Assembly (NCBI GenBank): GCA_964471235.1 | Contig: CAYYGL010000157.1 | Coordinates: 1 to 11,531, forward strand | Origin: CAYYGL01 sp964471235 | GTDB taxonomy: Bacteria > Calditrichota > Calditrichia > RBG-13-44-9 > J075 | DNA: 11,531 nucleotides | Direction of reading: 5' to 3' | In this document: one piece after another, positions 1 through 5,757 of the stretch | How the letters are laid out: the number at the start of each line of letters is the position of its first letter | How positions within the stretch are numbered: position 1 is the stretch's first letter | Translations under genes and position numbers: made by a program | Notes under the pieces: model-generated | The model's input: the letters and a program-made list of their open reading frames with translations, nothing else | The model's database searches: none | What the model was told of the DNA's origin: nothing

Positions 1-173
1 CGCTCAGTCCCAGCACCGAGGGAGAAGCCACTTCCATCTACCTGGCAAAACTGATAAAACCCCAGGGAATCAAAATCACCCGCCTGGCAAGGGGAATTCC
101 CCTGGGCAGCGCCCTGGAGTTTGTGGATGAACTGACCCTCGGGAAAGCACTGCAAGCCCGGGATGAGTTATAA
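1..173 (+). CDS. recR: Recombination protein RecR, C-terminal 56 residues (partial)
   Basis: The window opens inside this gene. The reading frame starts at base 3 and ends at the TAA at 171-173. RecR works with RecF and RecO in loading RecA at single-stranded gaps. The visible part matches the end of its Toprim domain and its C-terminal tail: Pro-Ser-Thr-Glu-Gly-Glu-Ala-Thr, then a Tyr-Leu-Ala helix, then Thr-Arg-Leu-Ala-Arg-Gly-Ile-Pro-Leu-Gly, then the Glu-Phe-Val-Asp-Glu-Leu-Thr-Leu segment that is nearly invariant in RecR. About 140 N-terminal residues, including the zinc finger, lie outside the window. This is a core gene and probably marks the edge of the accessory region. The identification rests on recognised conserved motifs and is secure despite the truncation. 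Confidence 0.93.
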   Translation, partial: LSPSTEGEATSIYLAKLIKPQGIKITRLARGIPLGSALEFVDELTLGKALQARDEL

Positions 174-224
174 CATGTTCTGTTGGAGTGTTCTCCATTG
201 GTGGTATTCCGTAAATCAGTGATT

Positions 225-258
225 CAGGATGCAGTCATTCCCAGGATGCAGTCATTCC
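225..258. repeat. Perfect 17-bp tandem duplication
   Basis: The unit CAGGATGCAGTCATTCC occurs twice head to tail with no spacer, at 225-241 and 242-258. Two copies suggest a recent slippage or duplication event and not a functional array. It lies in non-coding DNA. Confidence 0.9.
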
Positions 259-553
259 ATAGTCGGTTGTAACGTGGTAATGTGATGATGGTCAGTAAAT
301 TACTCATCGACCGGGCAATGAATTGGCTTCCCTTTGCTCTCTTCATCTTTTCCTCTAACCTTCCGGGAAAAATGATTCTTTCTTGACCTTTCCGGCACTC
401 TTTCGTAAATTTTATCATAATCCTGAAATAACGATAGACTTCACCGGCGTGACTGTCTCATTGGGGTAAAATTCATGCTCCGAATCCGAATTTATAAAGC
501 TAAAAGTGTTCCACGCTGTTAGTCTAAAAAGGTGAATGCCTTTACAAATTACC

Positions 554-560
554 GGGAGGA
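554..560 (+). promoter_or_regulatory. Shine-Dalgarno sequence deciding the lipoprotein start
   Basis: GGGAGGA lies just before two adjacent ATG codons (562 and 565). Its GGAGG core is 5 bases from the ATG at 565 and only 2 from the ATG at 562, so 565 is preferred. A GTG at 532 in the same frame is not supported, because it would place charged residues ahead of the signal peptide. Confidence 0.7.
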
Positions 561-564
561 TATG

Positions 565-1170
565 ATGAAACGATTTATCCTTTTCGCCATTGCATTAGGT
601 ATTTTATTCTTTTTATTTACCACCTGTAAAAAAGAAAGCACGGCGGTTGACACGAATCCGAAGCCAGCGGAGTTTAAGCTCTCCGACTTTCCCAATACAC
701 CCGGGTGGCGCTATACCTACCTGGTAAAAGATTCCACGAGTCAACCCAGAACCGATACGGTGGTGGTTGATATCGTCGGGGATACCCTGTTTCCGGGTGA
801 TCAGCCCGCCACCATCTGGCGGTTCCATTTCCCGGGATATGACCAGACCCGTTTCGCTTTGTACAGTGGGGATACATTGTTTTCCCCTTTTCAACTTGTT
901 CTGGTATTTCCCTTCAAACTCGGCAGCCAATGGGTGAGGGGCTCCGATGATTCGGTGAAAGTGGTTGCACAGGCACCTGTACAGGTAATTGCCGGTAATT
1001 TTCAGGAGGGATACCGTTTGAGACATACCTGGTTTCTGGTTAATGATAGTGGATTGGATTTTTACTGGCTGGTGCCCGGTGTGGGGATTGTAAAAATTGA
1101 CCTGACCAGCTACCAATATTTTATACGCCAACATTGGGAACTGATAAGCTATTCGTTCCCGGAGGAATAA
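565..1170 (+). CDS. Predicted lipoprotein of unknown function, 201 aa
   Basis: The product has a short basic start (Met-Lys-Arg), a hydrophobic stretch at residues 4-18 and the lipobox-like Phe-Thr-Thr-Cys with Cys21, followed by Lys-Lys-Glu. It is therefore probably lipid-anchored in the envelope by the Sec and Lgt/LspA route. The rest is rich in beta-strand-type sequence and aromatic residues. It includes a Pro-Gly-Trp-Arg-Tyr-Thr-Tyr segment near the start of the mature part, a Phe-Pro-Phe-Lys-Leu-Gly-Ser-Gln-Trp segment mid-protein, and a late Trp-Leu-Val-Pro-Gly-Val-Gly-Ile-Val-Lys. That late pattern resembles the 'apGVGlVk' end of many small secreted beta proteins in FCB-type bacteria, but I cannot name a family. 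It stands alone between recR and the convergent abiEii gene, and no partner is visible. The lipoprotein assignment is fairly sure and the function is unknown. Confidence 0.75.
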   Translation: MKRFILFAIALGILFFLFTTCKKESTAVDTNPKPAEFKLSDFPNTPGWRYTYLVKDSTSQPRTDTVVVDIVGDTLFPGDQPATIWRFHFPGYDQTRFALYSGDTLFSPFQLVLVFPFKLGSQWVRGSDDSVKVVAQAPVQVIAGNFQEGYRLRHTWFLVNDSGLDFYWLVPGVGIVKIDLTSYQYFIRQHWELISYSFPEE

Positions 1171-1297
1171 CTCCACCCCCGGTATATTTACAGCAAGGAT
1201 TTGAAACCAACGACCTTAGGGATTTACCATTCATCAGTGAATACAATATCACAGTGCTTGCATCATATGAAGCGCATGTAACAACGTCAGGCCAATA

Positions 1298-1957
1298 TTA
1301 TGCTTGTTCAATCTTCTGGCGGAGAAAGTTAAACTGATGTTTAATATAATAGTCTCGAATATCTCTTTCCAAAACCGAACCAAGTGTGACTTTGAAATCT
1401 CGTGGTTTGAATTTGTTCAGTTGCTTTTTTAATTGTTCTTTCTGCGACACGGACAGATTGGGCATTGGAAGTCCTTGACGCAATATGAATTCAATATCAA
1501 ATGCATCACGAATTTCACCTCTATTCAATAAAGCAGCAATTTTATTATCCAGTGCCTGCTTCAGTGTATGGCCTTTTAGACTTACCTGTTTTGTACTAAA
1601 TTTCGAATAGGCAATCTTTTCTTCAAAATCCCAATCTTGAAACTCCCGTCTAATTTCAATTTTTAATCTTCTGGGAAAATGGGTAGACCGAATCTCGATT
1701 AAAATTGTAAAATGTTTAAGTTGGACGTCCGTAATATCATAACTTTGCTTTAAAACATCCTGAATACGGAGTAAGAGTTTTTCTTCTGGCAGGTCCTTTA
1801 TTCGCCAGAAATCAAGGTTTGCAGAGAAACGCTTCATTTCATGACATAGTCGAAGCATTGTGCCACCTCCAAAAACAAGAGCGTCAAGTATCCTGGCATT
1901 CTTCAACTTTTCCAGAATTTCGATCTCAAATACTTCATGTTTTTCATGAACAATCAT
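1298..1957 (-). CDS. abiEii: AbiEii-type nucleotidyltransferase toxin of a type IV toxin-antitoxin pair, 219 aa
   Basis: AbiEii-family toxins are nucleotidyltransferase-fold proteins; relatives such as MenT modify tRNA, and AbiE gives abortive infection against phage. The fold signature is visible. Phe-Gly-Gly-Gly-Thr-Met-Leu-Arg-Leu (residues 29-37) is motif I, followed by Arg-Phe-Ser-Ala-Asn-Leu-Asp-Phe (43-50), then Leu-Lys-Ile-Glu-Ile (98-102), then Leu-Asp-Asn-Lys-Ile-Ala-Ala-Leu-Leu-Asn-Arg-Gly-Glu-Ile-Arg-Asp-Ala-Phe-Asp (136-154). The usual pair of metal-binding aspartates (Asp-x-Asp) reads Asn47-Leu-Asp49 here, so activity may be altered. The ATG at 1957 is chosen because it lies inside the last codons of abiEi (14-nt overlap), as expected for translational coupling. 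An extension to 2050 would run through the antitoxin gene. No strong ribosome binding site is seen. Family assignment is confident; the substrate is unknown. Confidence 0.87.
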   Translation of the reverse strand: MIVHEKHEVFEIEILEKLKNARILDALVFGGGTMLRLCHEMKRFSANLDFWRIKDLPEEKLLLRIQDVLKQSYDITDVQLKHFTILIEIRSTHFPRRLKIEIRREFQDWDFEEKIAYSKFSTKQVSLKGHTLKQALDNKIAALLNRGEIRDAFDIEFILRQGLPMPNLSVSQKEQLKKQLNKFKPRDFKVTLGSVLERDIRDYYIKHQFNFLRQKIEQA

Positions 1958-2528
1958 AGCTAAGCAATAGTTTTTGTGTGCCGGAAGGAAATAATTTGGC
2001 AAATTGGTCAATTTTTCCTTTATCCAATTTGTCAAAATCAATCGAAGCAATATCCAATCTGTAACGTCCCAGGGACATTAAATAGAGTGCGTCTAATAAC
2101 GCTTTCTCAGGTTCAGCAATGAAAAAACCCCGCATCCGGACAAAGCCAGAATATAGATTGGGCTTGATTTTTATATAATTAAAGAACGTATTGGCTATCT
2201 CCACCTCTTTGGTTCTTTTCAAGGCGATGGATTCAACAAAGTTTTGCTGCATCTGGGTTGTGATTTCATAAAAATCCAGAGCCGACATTAACGATATATA
2301 AGAGGGAACCTGTATCAAATTAGCAATGGTATATTTTTGTTCAATGGATAAACTTGCCCACCTTTCCTGTAATACATATATATTACGCTTAATCCGTATT
2401 AACACCCCGGCCTTGACATAGCGATAGGCGGTCACCTTTGCCGAGCTCAGTGAGATGTTGAGTGCACGGGCAATATCTTCATGCCCAAAATAGAGCTTAT
2501 CAATTTTTCGTAACTGAAGCGCCTTCAT
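1944..2528 (-). CDS. abiEi: AbiEi-type antitoxin/autorepressor of a type IV toxin-antitoxin pair, 194 aa
   Basis: AbiEi proteins block the AbiEii toxin without forming a stable complex, and repress their own operon through an N-terminal winged helix. Here residues about 8-52 form the predicted winged helix (Asp-Ile-Ala-Arg-Ala-Leu-Asn-Ile-Ser, a recognition helix, then Gly-Val-Leu-Ile-Arg-Ile-Lys-Arg-Asn-Ile-Tyr-Val). They are followed by family hallmarks Pro-Ser-Tyr-Ile-Ser-Leu-Met-Ser-Ala-Leu (75-84) and Ile-Ala-Glu-Pro-Glu-Lys-Ala-Leu-Leu-Asp-Ala-Leu-Tyr-Leu (137-150). The C-terminal end overlaps the toxin start. I use the ATG at 2528. A GTG at 2537 would add three residues and touch the upstream inverted repeat. 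Neither start has a clear Shine-Dalgarno sequence, so translation may use a near-leaderless message. A 9-bp inverted repeat at 2538-2561 is a likely self-binding site. Confidence 0.87.
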   Translation of the reverse strand: MKALQLRKIDKLYFGHEDIARALNISLSSAKVTAYRYVKAGVLIRIKRNIYVLQERWASLSIEQKYTIANLIQVPSYISLMSALDFYEITTQMQQNFVESIALKRTKEVEIANTFFNYIKIKPNLYSGFVRMRGFFIAEPEKALLDALYLMSLGRYRLDIASIDFDKLDKGKIDQFAKLFPSGTQKLLLSYDCS

Positions 2529-2537
2529 CAAGAACAC

Positions 2538-2561
2538 TTAATTAACATTTTTGTTAATTAA
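2538..2561. promoter_or_regulatory. Perfect inverted repeat, probable AbiEi operator
   Basis: The arms TTAATTAAC (2538-2546) and GTTAATTAA (2553-2561) are exact complements around a 6-base spacer. Each arm also contains the self-complementary TTAATTAA, giving two copies 16 bp apart. The site lies directly before the antitoxin start and overlaps a possible -10 region (TATGTTTAAT read on the minus strand). Known AbiEi proteins autoregulate by binding inverted repeats at this place, so an operator role is a good inference. Confidence 0.65.
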
Positions 2562-2613
2562 ACATACTTTGTTTTTCAGAAATATACAAGTCGTTTTACA
2601 ATTTCTTAATTCA

Positions 2614-3432
2614 TCAATAAAATCTCACCTGCAAGATCGTAGCGCGAAAGAACTCCCGATAAGTATCCGTGCCAAATCCCCATCCGGCGCGAATTTTCAC
2701 CGGTATCGTGTATCCGTCGAACGTCGCTTCTTTTTCCATGATCACACCGAATGGCACAAACGCCCGTTTTTCATCGTTCCAGCGGGGAAACACCACTTCC
2801 GTTACCCTGCCAACCTCATCAATGGTTAACGTAACCGTGGTGCTCATCCCGTCGATGGACACGGTAACCCGGGCGTGGGTACGGTCGATGCCTTCCCATA
2901 CCGCGCCGTTGATTGGCAGTAGTGCGACGGGCAGCCAGACCGTTTCGCCTGCCAGCCGCCCGGCAGCGGATTTAGATACATCGGGATTGGAAACGCTCAC
3001 CATGGGAATCAGACCGAACAGCGCCACCCGCATTTTCCCCACTCCCGCGGCATAACTGTCGGTTACCTGCATGGAGAGAACTCCCTGTCGGGCAGTCGCC
3101 TGCCAGACAAAGCCGCTGCCGGGGGTAATGATTTGCTGGGCTGTAAAGGGCATCCAGGCGCCGCCCGGTTTGGGCTGGATTTCACCGGTCATGGTAATCT
3201 CCACCCGGCGCGATAGCGGCGTCCCCGGGGCGATGGCATGATGAACGTAACGCTGCGCTGTTTCCGGAAGCCCTTCGATCATCTCCGGGGAAAACACCTT
3301 TTTCGATGCCTGAGCAACCTGAAGGGTTTTCCGGAGACGATTCACTCGGGCATTTTCCAGCATCCGTAGCACCAGAAGCGATGTGTAGGTTACCACCAAT
3401 AAAACGATGATTACAAGTGCAATGGTTTTCAT
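2614..3432 (-). CDS. Membrane-anchored DUF6544-like protein, 272 aa
   Basis: The sequence begins with a single hydrophobic segment (residues 4-23), probably an uncleaved anchor with most of the protein outside the cytoplasm. It continues with patterns I associate with the DUF6544 family: Leu-Pro-Glu-Thr-Ala-Gln-Arg-Tyr-Val-His-His-Ala-Ile-Ala-Pro-Gly-Thr-Pro-Leu (55-73), Gly-Phe-Val-Trp (107-110), Ser-Ala-Ala-Gly-Arg-Leu-Ala-Gly-Glu-Thr-Val-Trp-Leu-Pro (155-168), and a late Phe-Asp-Gly-Tyr-Thr-Ile-Pro plus Ala-Gly-Trp-Gly-Phe-Gly-Thr (238-255). The family has no assigned biochemical role that I know of. The ATG at 3432 is preferred over the ATG at 3438 on ribosome-site spacing. The gene is more GC-rich than the abiE genes next to it and is separated from abiEi by 85 bases, so I do not regard it as part of the toxin-antitoxin unit. 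Family name is from memory of motifs. Confidence 0.72.
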   Translation of the reverse strand: MKTIALVIIVLLVVTYTSLLVLRMLENARVNRLRKTLQVAQASKKVFSPEMIEGLPETAQRYVHHAIAPGTPLSRRVEITMTGEIQPKPGGAWMPFTAQQIITPGSGFVWQATARQGVLSMQVTDSYAAGVGKMRVALFGLIPMVSVSNPDVSKSAAGRLAGETVWLPVALLPINGAVWEGIDRTHARVTVSIDGMSTTVTLTIDEVGRVTEVVFPRWNDEKRAFVPFGVIMEKEATFDGYTIPVKIRAGWGFGTDTYREFFRATILQVRFY

Positions 3433-3440
3433 GAGCATGT

Positions 3441-3446
3441 TCTCCT
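3441..3446 (-). promoter_or_regulatory. Shine-Dalgarno sequence of the DUF6544-like gene
   Basis: On the minus strand this reads AGGAGA. It is 8 bases before the ATG at 3432 but only 2 before the ATG at 3438, which favours the shorter protein start. Confidence 0.65.
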
Positions 3447-3719
3447 AAATTTTTCTTTCTCAAAAATCCACGGGTCTGATACGGCTATGATACGGAAAAG
3501 ATACCGATTTCTCATTTAAGTTTATAAGGCAGGCCGTTCAGTTGGAGAAGGTAAGAGGGAGGCTGGAATGAGCCTGGCACTGAGTCGCGGAAATATGCAG
3601 GAATGGGGTTCATCCCTCTTTGCATGTTTCAATATTATAGAGAAGTATAGCAACTCTTTATACATTATCCGAAATTGTCAAATCGTAGCAGCCAAAAAGC
3701 ATCATTTTGTCAATTGGGA
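3447..3719. other. Upstream region of the DUF6544-like gene, no gene found
   Basis: I see no supported gene in these 270 bases. An open frame on the plus strand (3568-3753) has no recognisable domain. A pair of direct repeats TGATACGG at 3477-3484 and 3488-3495 is spaced 11 bp, one helical turn, and sits upstream of the DUF6544-like gene; it could be a binding site. The stretch just before 3720 is where the rest of the broken ATPase gene would have been, and no trace of its Walker motifs is visible. Confidence 0.45.
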
Positions 3720-3968
3720 ATGGATAAAATGCCACGCGAATGGGATTTTGTAGTCAGCACGAATAATCCCGAAGCCATTCAGGTCTGCTGGGAGTTGAAT
3801 GACGCCAATCGGGACCGGGAAATAGGCGGGTTGATGGAAGCGATGCATCATTTTAACCTGACCACCGGTCTCATCCTTACCAACGCCCGGGAAGAAGATA
3901 TTGACATTGATGGGAAATGTATAAAGGTTCGCCCGGTATGGAAATGGGCGCTCACATTGGAACCGTGA
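3720..3968 (+). pseudogene. C-terminal remnant of a DUF4143-type AAA ATPase
   Basis: The frame ending at the TGA at 3966-3968 encodes about 82 residues that look like the last part of an archaeal/bacterial AAA ATPase with a DUF4143, nuclease-like C-terminal domain. The visible pattern is Glu-Trp-Asp-Phe-Val-Val, then Ile-Gln-Val-Cys-Trp-Glu-Leu, then Arg-Glu-Ile-Gly-Gly-Leu-Met-Glu-Ala-Met, then Thr-Gly-Leu-Ile-Leu-Thr-Asn, and finally Ile-Lys-Val-Arg-Pro-Val-Trp-Lys-Trp-Ala-Leu. These elements come in the same order in complete family members of roughly 380-450 residues. The ATPase part is absent, and homology seems to begin near 3738. It is on the opposite strand from, and of a different subfamily than, the intact ATPase at 4300-5601. 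I consider it a decayed gene, although expression of a small standalone protein cannot be excluded. Confidence 0.68.
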
Positions 3969-4059
3969 ACAAATTTCAGTTGAATCCAGCCCCAAAGAAT
4001 GAAATTAGAGTTGTTGATATTCATGGCGTATCCGTGAATTCGGAAAAAATTTTTCGCGC

Positions 4060-4225
4060 TTCGTTCGACCCCAACGGGATGCCAACCCAACGGAGCGCTG
4101 TTAGCGCGGCATCACATTGTATTCGCCAAGCGTCGAACACTGGCAACGCTCCGAAGGTCCGAAGGAATGCCGTTGGCATTGGACCATCCCGTTAGGAGAG
4201 CCGGCCCCGTAGCGATGGGTTGTTT
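4060..4225. repeat. Compact palindromic element with GTT-loop hairpins
   Basis: Several inverted repeats are packed together here. GCGCT-GTT-AGCGC (4095-4107) and AATGCC-GTT-GGCATT (4166-4180) are two hairpins with the same GTT loop. CGGAGCG (4091-4097) pairs with CGCTCCG (4147-4153). GTTCGAC (4063-4069) pairs with GTCGAAC (4132-4138). AACGGGATG (4073-4081) pairs with CATCCCGTT (4185-4193), giving outer ends. A CCCGTAGCGATGGG-type sequence follows at about 4206. This is the form expected of a REP-like or small non-autonomous mobile element. It is non-coding, as the open frames crossing it have no domain. Element family unknown. Confidence 0.6.
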
Positions 4226-4253
4226 GTCGCACCTGAGAAGATTGAGCATGTTT

Positions 4254-4301
4254 CCCAAATTATAAACCGTGTGCACCCAAATTCTTCTCCTTACCCAAAT
4301 T
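4254..4301. repeat. Three direct copies of CCCAAATT
   Basis: CCCAAATT occurs at 4254-4261, 4276-4283 and 4294-4301, all in the same orientation with start-to-start distances of 22 and 18 bases. The last copy overlaps the stop codon of the AAA ATPase gene, which reads AATTTGGG on its own strand. No role is evident; no U-rich terminator hairpin is seen after this gene. Confidence 0.6.
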
Positions 4302-5601
4302 AAAGCGTGGTATACAGCGGCATAAATTTTAACCGGTAATCATTTTCCAGGTGAATGTTCCCTGCATTGAGTACAATTCCCCGAGGTGAGTGGGGATGTT
4401 CTTCTAAAAAAAGCTTCAGACTCTTAAATCGTCCCGGACGCCCGCTTTTTACTTCCACGGGATAAATCTCGCCCTCTCGAGCAATGACAAAATCCACTTC
4501 TGCACTGCTGCTTTTTTTCATGCGAGTCCAGTAATAGAGTTTATCATTCTCGGAACCACCGTGGAGCAGTAATTCCTGCCCGACAAACTGCTCTGCCAGT
4601 GCTCCGCGATAAACATCCAGTAAATTTGCCTGTTCCAGCACCAAGGAAGGTGGGATGCCGCAAATATGCTGCATCAATCCAATATCCACAAAAATTGTCT
4701 TGAATATTTTATCCGAGGCGCTGGCGCCCAATGGAATCCCCTGGGCAGAAGTGGATCGAACCCTCTGTATTAAAAGTGCATGTTCTAAGAGATTCAGGCT
4801 TTCTTTAATTTTTTCTACCCGTTTCTCCGGATACAGGGAGGTATATTTAATTCGCGTGCCGATTTTGGCTGGTATCTCCTGAAAAATATGGTCTAACAAT
4901 TGCACGTCAGCCTGTTTGCGATATTTCACAAAATCCTGAACATAAGATTGATAAAGAGATTGATGAACGTCTTTAACTTCGGACAAAGAGCCTGTGTTCA
5001 CAAAAACAGATATAGCTTCCGGCATCCCTCCCACAATAAAATAATAGGATAGCTGCTGCAGGAATTTCTCATGAATAACCTCATCCAGGGGGATTTCCTG
5101 ATTCAGTGAAGGTAAATGTTCCGCTAAAGATTCCAGCCCCATTGCCCAGAGGAATTCTCGAAATCCCATGGGGCGAAGCCATTGAAAATGCACCCTCCCC
5201 ACCGGAAAGGATATCTCATCAAACGTAAATTCCAGTAAAGACACGGCAGCAATCACGTGAAGTTGGGGCATTTGTTCATAAAAATAGCGCAAAGCCATCA
5301 ATGCCCGGGGGCATTCTTGAATTTCATCAAAAAAAAGCAGGGATTTTCCAGGAATAATTCGCACTCCATACGTCGCTTCAAATCGCAGTAATAAAGTTTG
5401 CGGATTCAAATCCCCCTCGAAGGATTTGTGAATGCTTCGTTCCAACTCAAAATCAATTTTCAGGAAGCTCTCAAAATGTTGCCTGCCAAACTGCTCCACC
5501 GAATAGGTTTTTCCCACCTGACGGGCACCGCGAATTACCAACGGTTTTCTATTAGGTTGATCCTTCCAACGAACGAAAGTGGTATCGATGAGCCGCTTCA
5601 T
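4300..5601 (-). CDS. DUF4143-type AAA ATPase, 433 aa
   Basis: This is a full-length member of the AAA ATPase family with a C-terminal DUF4143 domain, common in accessory regions; the cellular role of the family is not established. Walker A is Gly-Ala-Arg-Gln-Val-Gly-Lys-Thr (25-32). Walker B is Leu-Leu-Phe-Phe-Asp-Glu-Ile-Gln-Glu-Cys-Pro (88-98). The sensor-like strand reads Val-Ile-Ala-Ala-Val-Ser-Leu-Leu-Glu-Phe (116-125); most relatives have Gly where Val120 stands. Gly-Gly-Met-Pro-Glu-Ala (191-196) starts the middle part. The C-terminal nuclease-like fold shows Glu-Val-Asp-Phe-Val-Ile (368-373) and Pro-Val-Glu-Val-Lys-Ser-Gly (381-387), the usual PD-(D/E)xK pattern. The ATG at 5601 lies just after a cluster of TTACA motifs that probably holds its promoter. 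No good Shine-Dalgarno sequence is visible. It is 156 bases downstream of the mutase gene and probably transcribed separately. Confidence 0.88.
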   Translation of the reverse strand: MKRLIDTTFVRWKDQPNRKPLVIRGARQVGKTYSVEQFGRQHFESFLKIDFELERSIHKSFEGDLNPQTLLLRFEATYGVRIIPGKSLLFFDEIQECPRALMALRYFYEQMPQLHVIAAVSLLEFTFDEISFPVGRVHFQWLRPMGFREFLWAMGLESLAEHLPSLNQEIPLDEVIHEKFLQQLSYYFIVGGMPEAISVFVNTGSLSEVKDVHQSLYQSYVQDFVKYRKQADVQLLDHIFQEIPAKIGTRIKYTSLYPEKRVEKIKESLNLLEHALLIQRVRSTSAQGIPLGASASDKIFKTIFVDIGLMQHICGIPPSLVLEQANLLDVYRGALAEQFVGQELLLHGGSENDKLYYWTRMKKSSSAEVDFVIAREGEIYPVEVKSGRPGRFKSLKLFLEEHPHSPRGIVLNAGNIHLENDYRLKFMPLYTTL

Positions 5602-5605
5602 GTAA

Positions 5606-5667
5606 TTTTACAAGGTTATTTTTACATTTTTCTTGTAAAAATAAAGAGTTATTTTGAATATTACAAG
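5606..5667 (-). promoter_or_regulatory. Promoter and operator-like repeat cluster of the AAA ATPase gene
   Basis: TTATTTTTACA (5616-5626) and TGTAAAAATAA (5634-5644) form an 11-bp perfect inverted repeat with a 7-base spacer. TTTTACAAG (5606-5614) pairs with CTTGTAAAA (5632-5640), and a further TTACAAG lies at 5661-5667. On the minus strand TTGTAA (5661-5666) and TATTTT (5638-5643) are 17 bases apart and could be -35 and -10 boxes, so the repeats would cover the promoter. Binding by a repressor is inferred, not shown. Confidence 0.5.
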
Positions 5668-5730
5668 TCTTTTTGTTGAACGAACACAACCTGACAAAGA
5701 ACCCGGGAATGAAGCACCCCCTATAAGACC

Positions 5731-5753
5731 GGCATCCCGAAAGGAGGGATGCC
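5731..5753 (-). terminator. Hairpin after the mutase gene, possible terminator
   Basis: GGCATCCC (5731-5738) and GGGATGCC (5746-5753) form an 8-bp GC-rich stem with a 7-base loop, 4 bases after the mutase stop codon. No U-run follows on the minus strand, so it is either an atypical terminator or a 3'-end stabilising hairpin. Confidence 0.5.
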
Positions 5754-5757
5754 CGTG

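Larger units (their letters stand above)
174..564. other. Intergenic stretch between recR and the lipoprotein gene
   Basis: I see no convincing gene in these 390 bases. An open frame on the minus strand (224-418) gives a 64-residue product with no recognisable domain and no clear ribosome binding site, so I treat it as chance. A small hairpin (TGGAG, 4-base loop, CTCCA at 184-197) lies 11 bases after the recR stop but has no T-run. A perfect 17-bp tandem duplication occupies 225-258. The A/T-rich part near 485-530 probably contains the promoter of the lipoprotein gene, but no clear -35/-10 pair stands out. Confidence 0.6.

Noticed and set aside
174..200. Intrinsic terminator after recR
   Set aside because: The hairpin stem is only 5 bp and no T-run follows.
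225..258. CRISPR-like repeat
   Set aside because: Only two adjacent 17-bp copies without spacers; this is a tandem duplication, not an array.
224..418. 64-residue open frame on the minus strand after recR
   Set aside because: No recognisable domain, no ribosome binding site, and it ends inside the 17-bp tandem duplication; likely chance.
536..565. Nine-codon open frame (ATG 536, TGA 563-565) overlapping the lipoprotein start, as a possible leader peptide
   Set aside because: It has a purine-rich stretch upstream and a stop overlapping the next ATG, but nothing else supports translation; too short to claim.
613..1176. 187-residue open frame antisense to the lipoprotein gene
   Set aside because: The plus-strand product has a signal peptide, lipobox and good ribosome site; the antisense frame has no domain.
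1958..2050. N-terminal extension of the AbiEii toxin
   Set aside because: It would be read through the antitoxin gene in another frame, and the ATG at 1957 gives the normal overlap and a family-like N-terminus.
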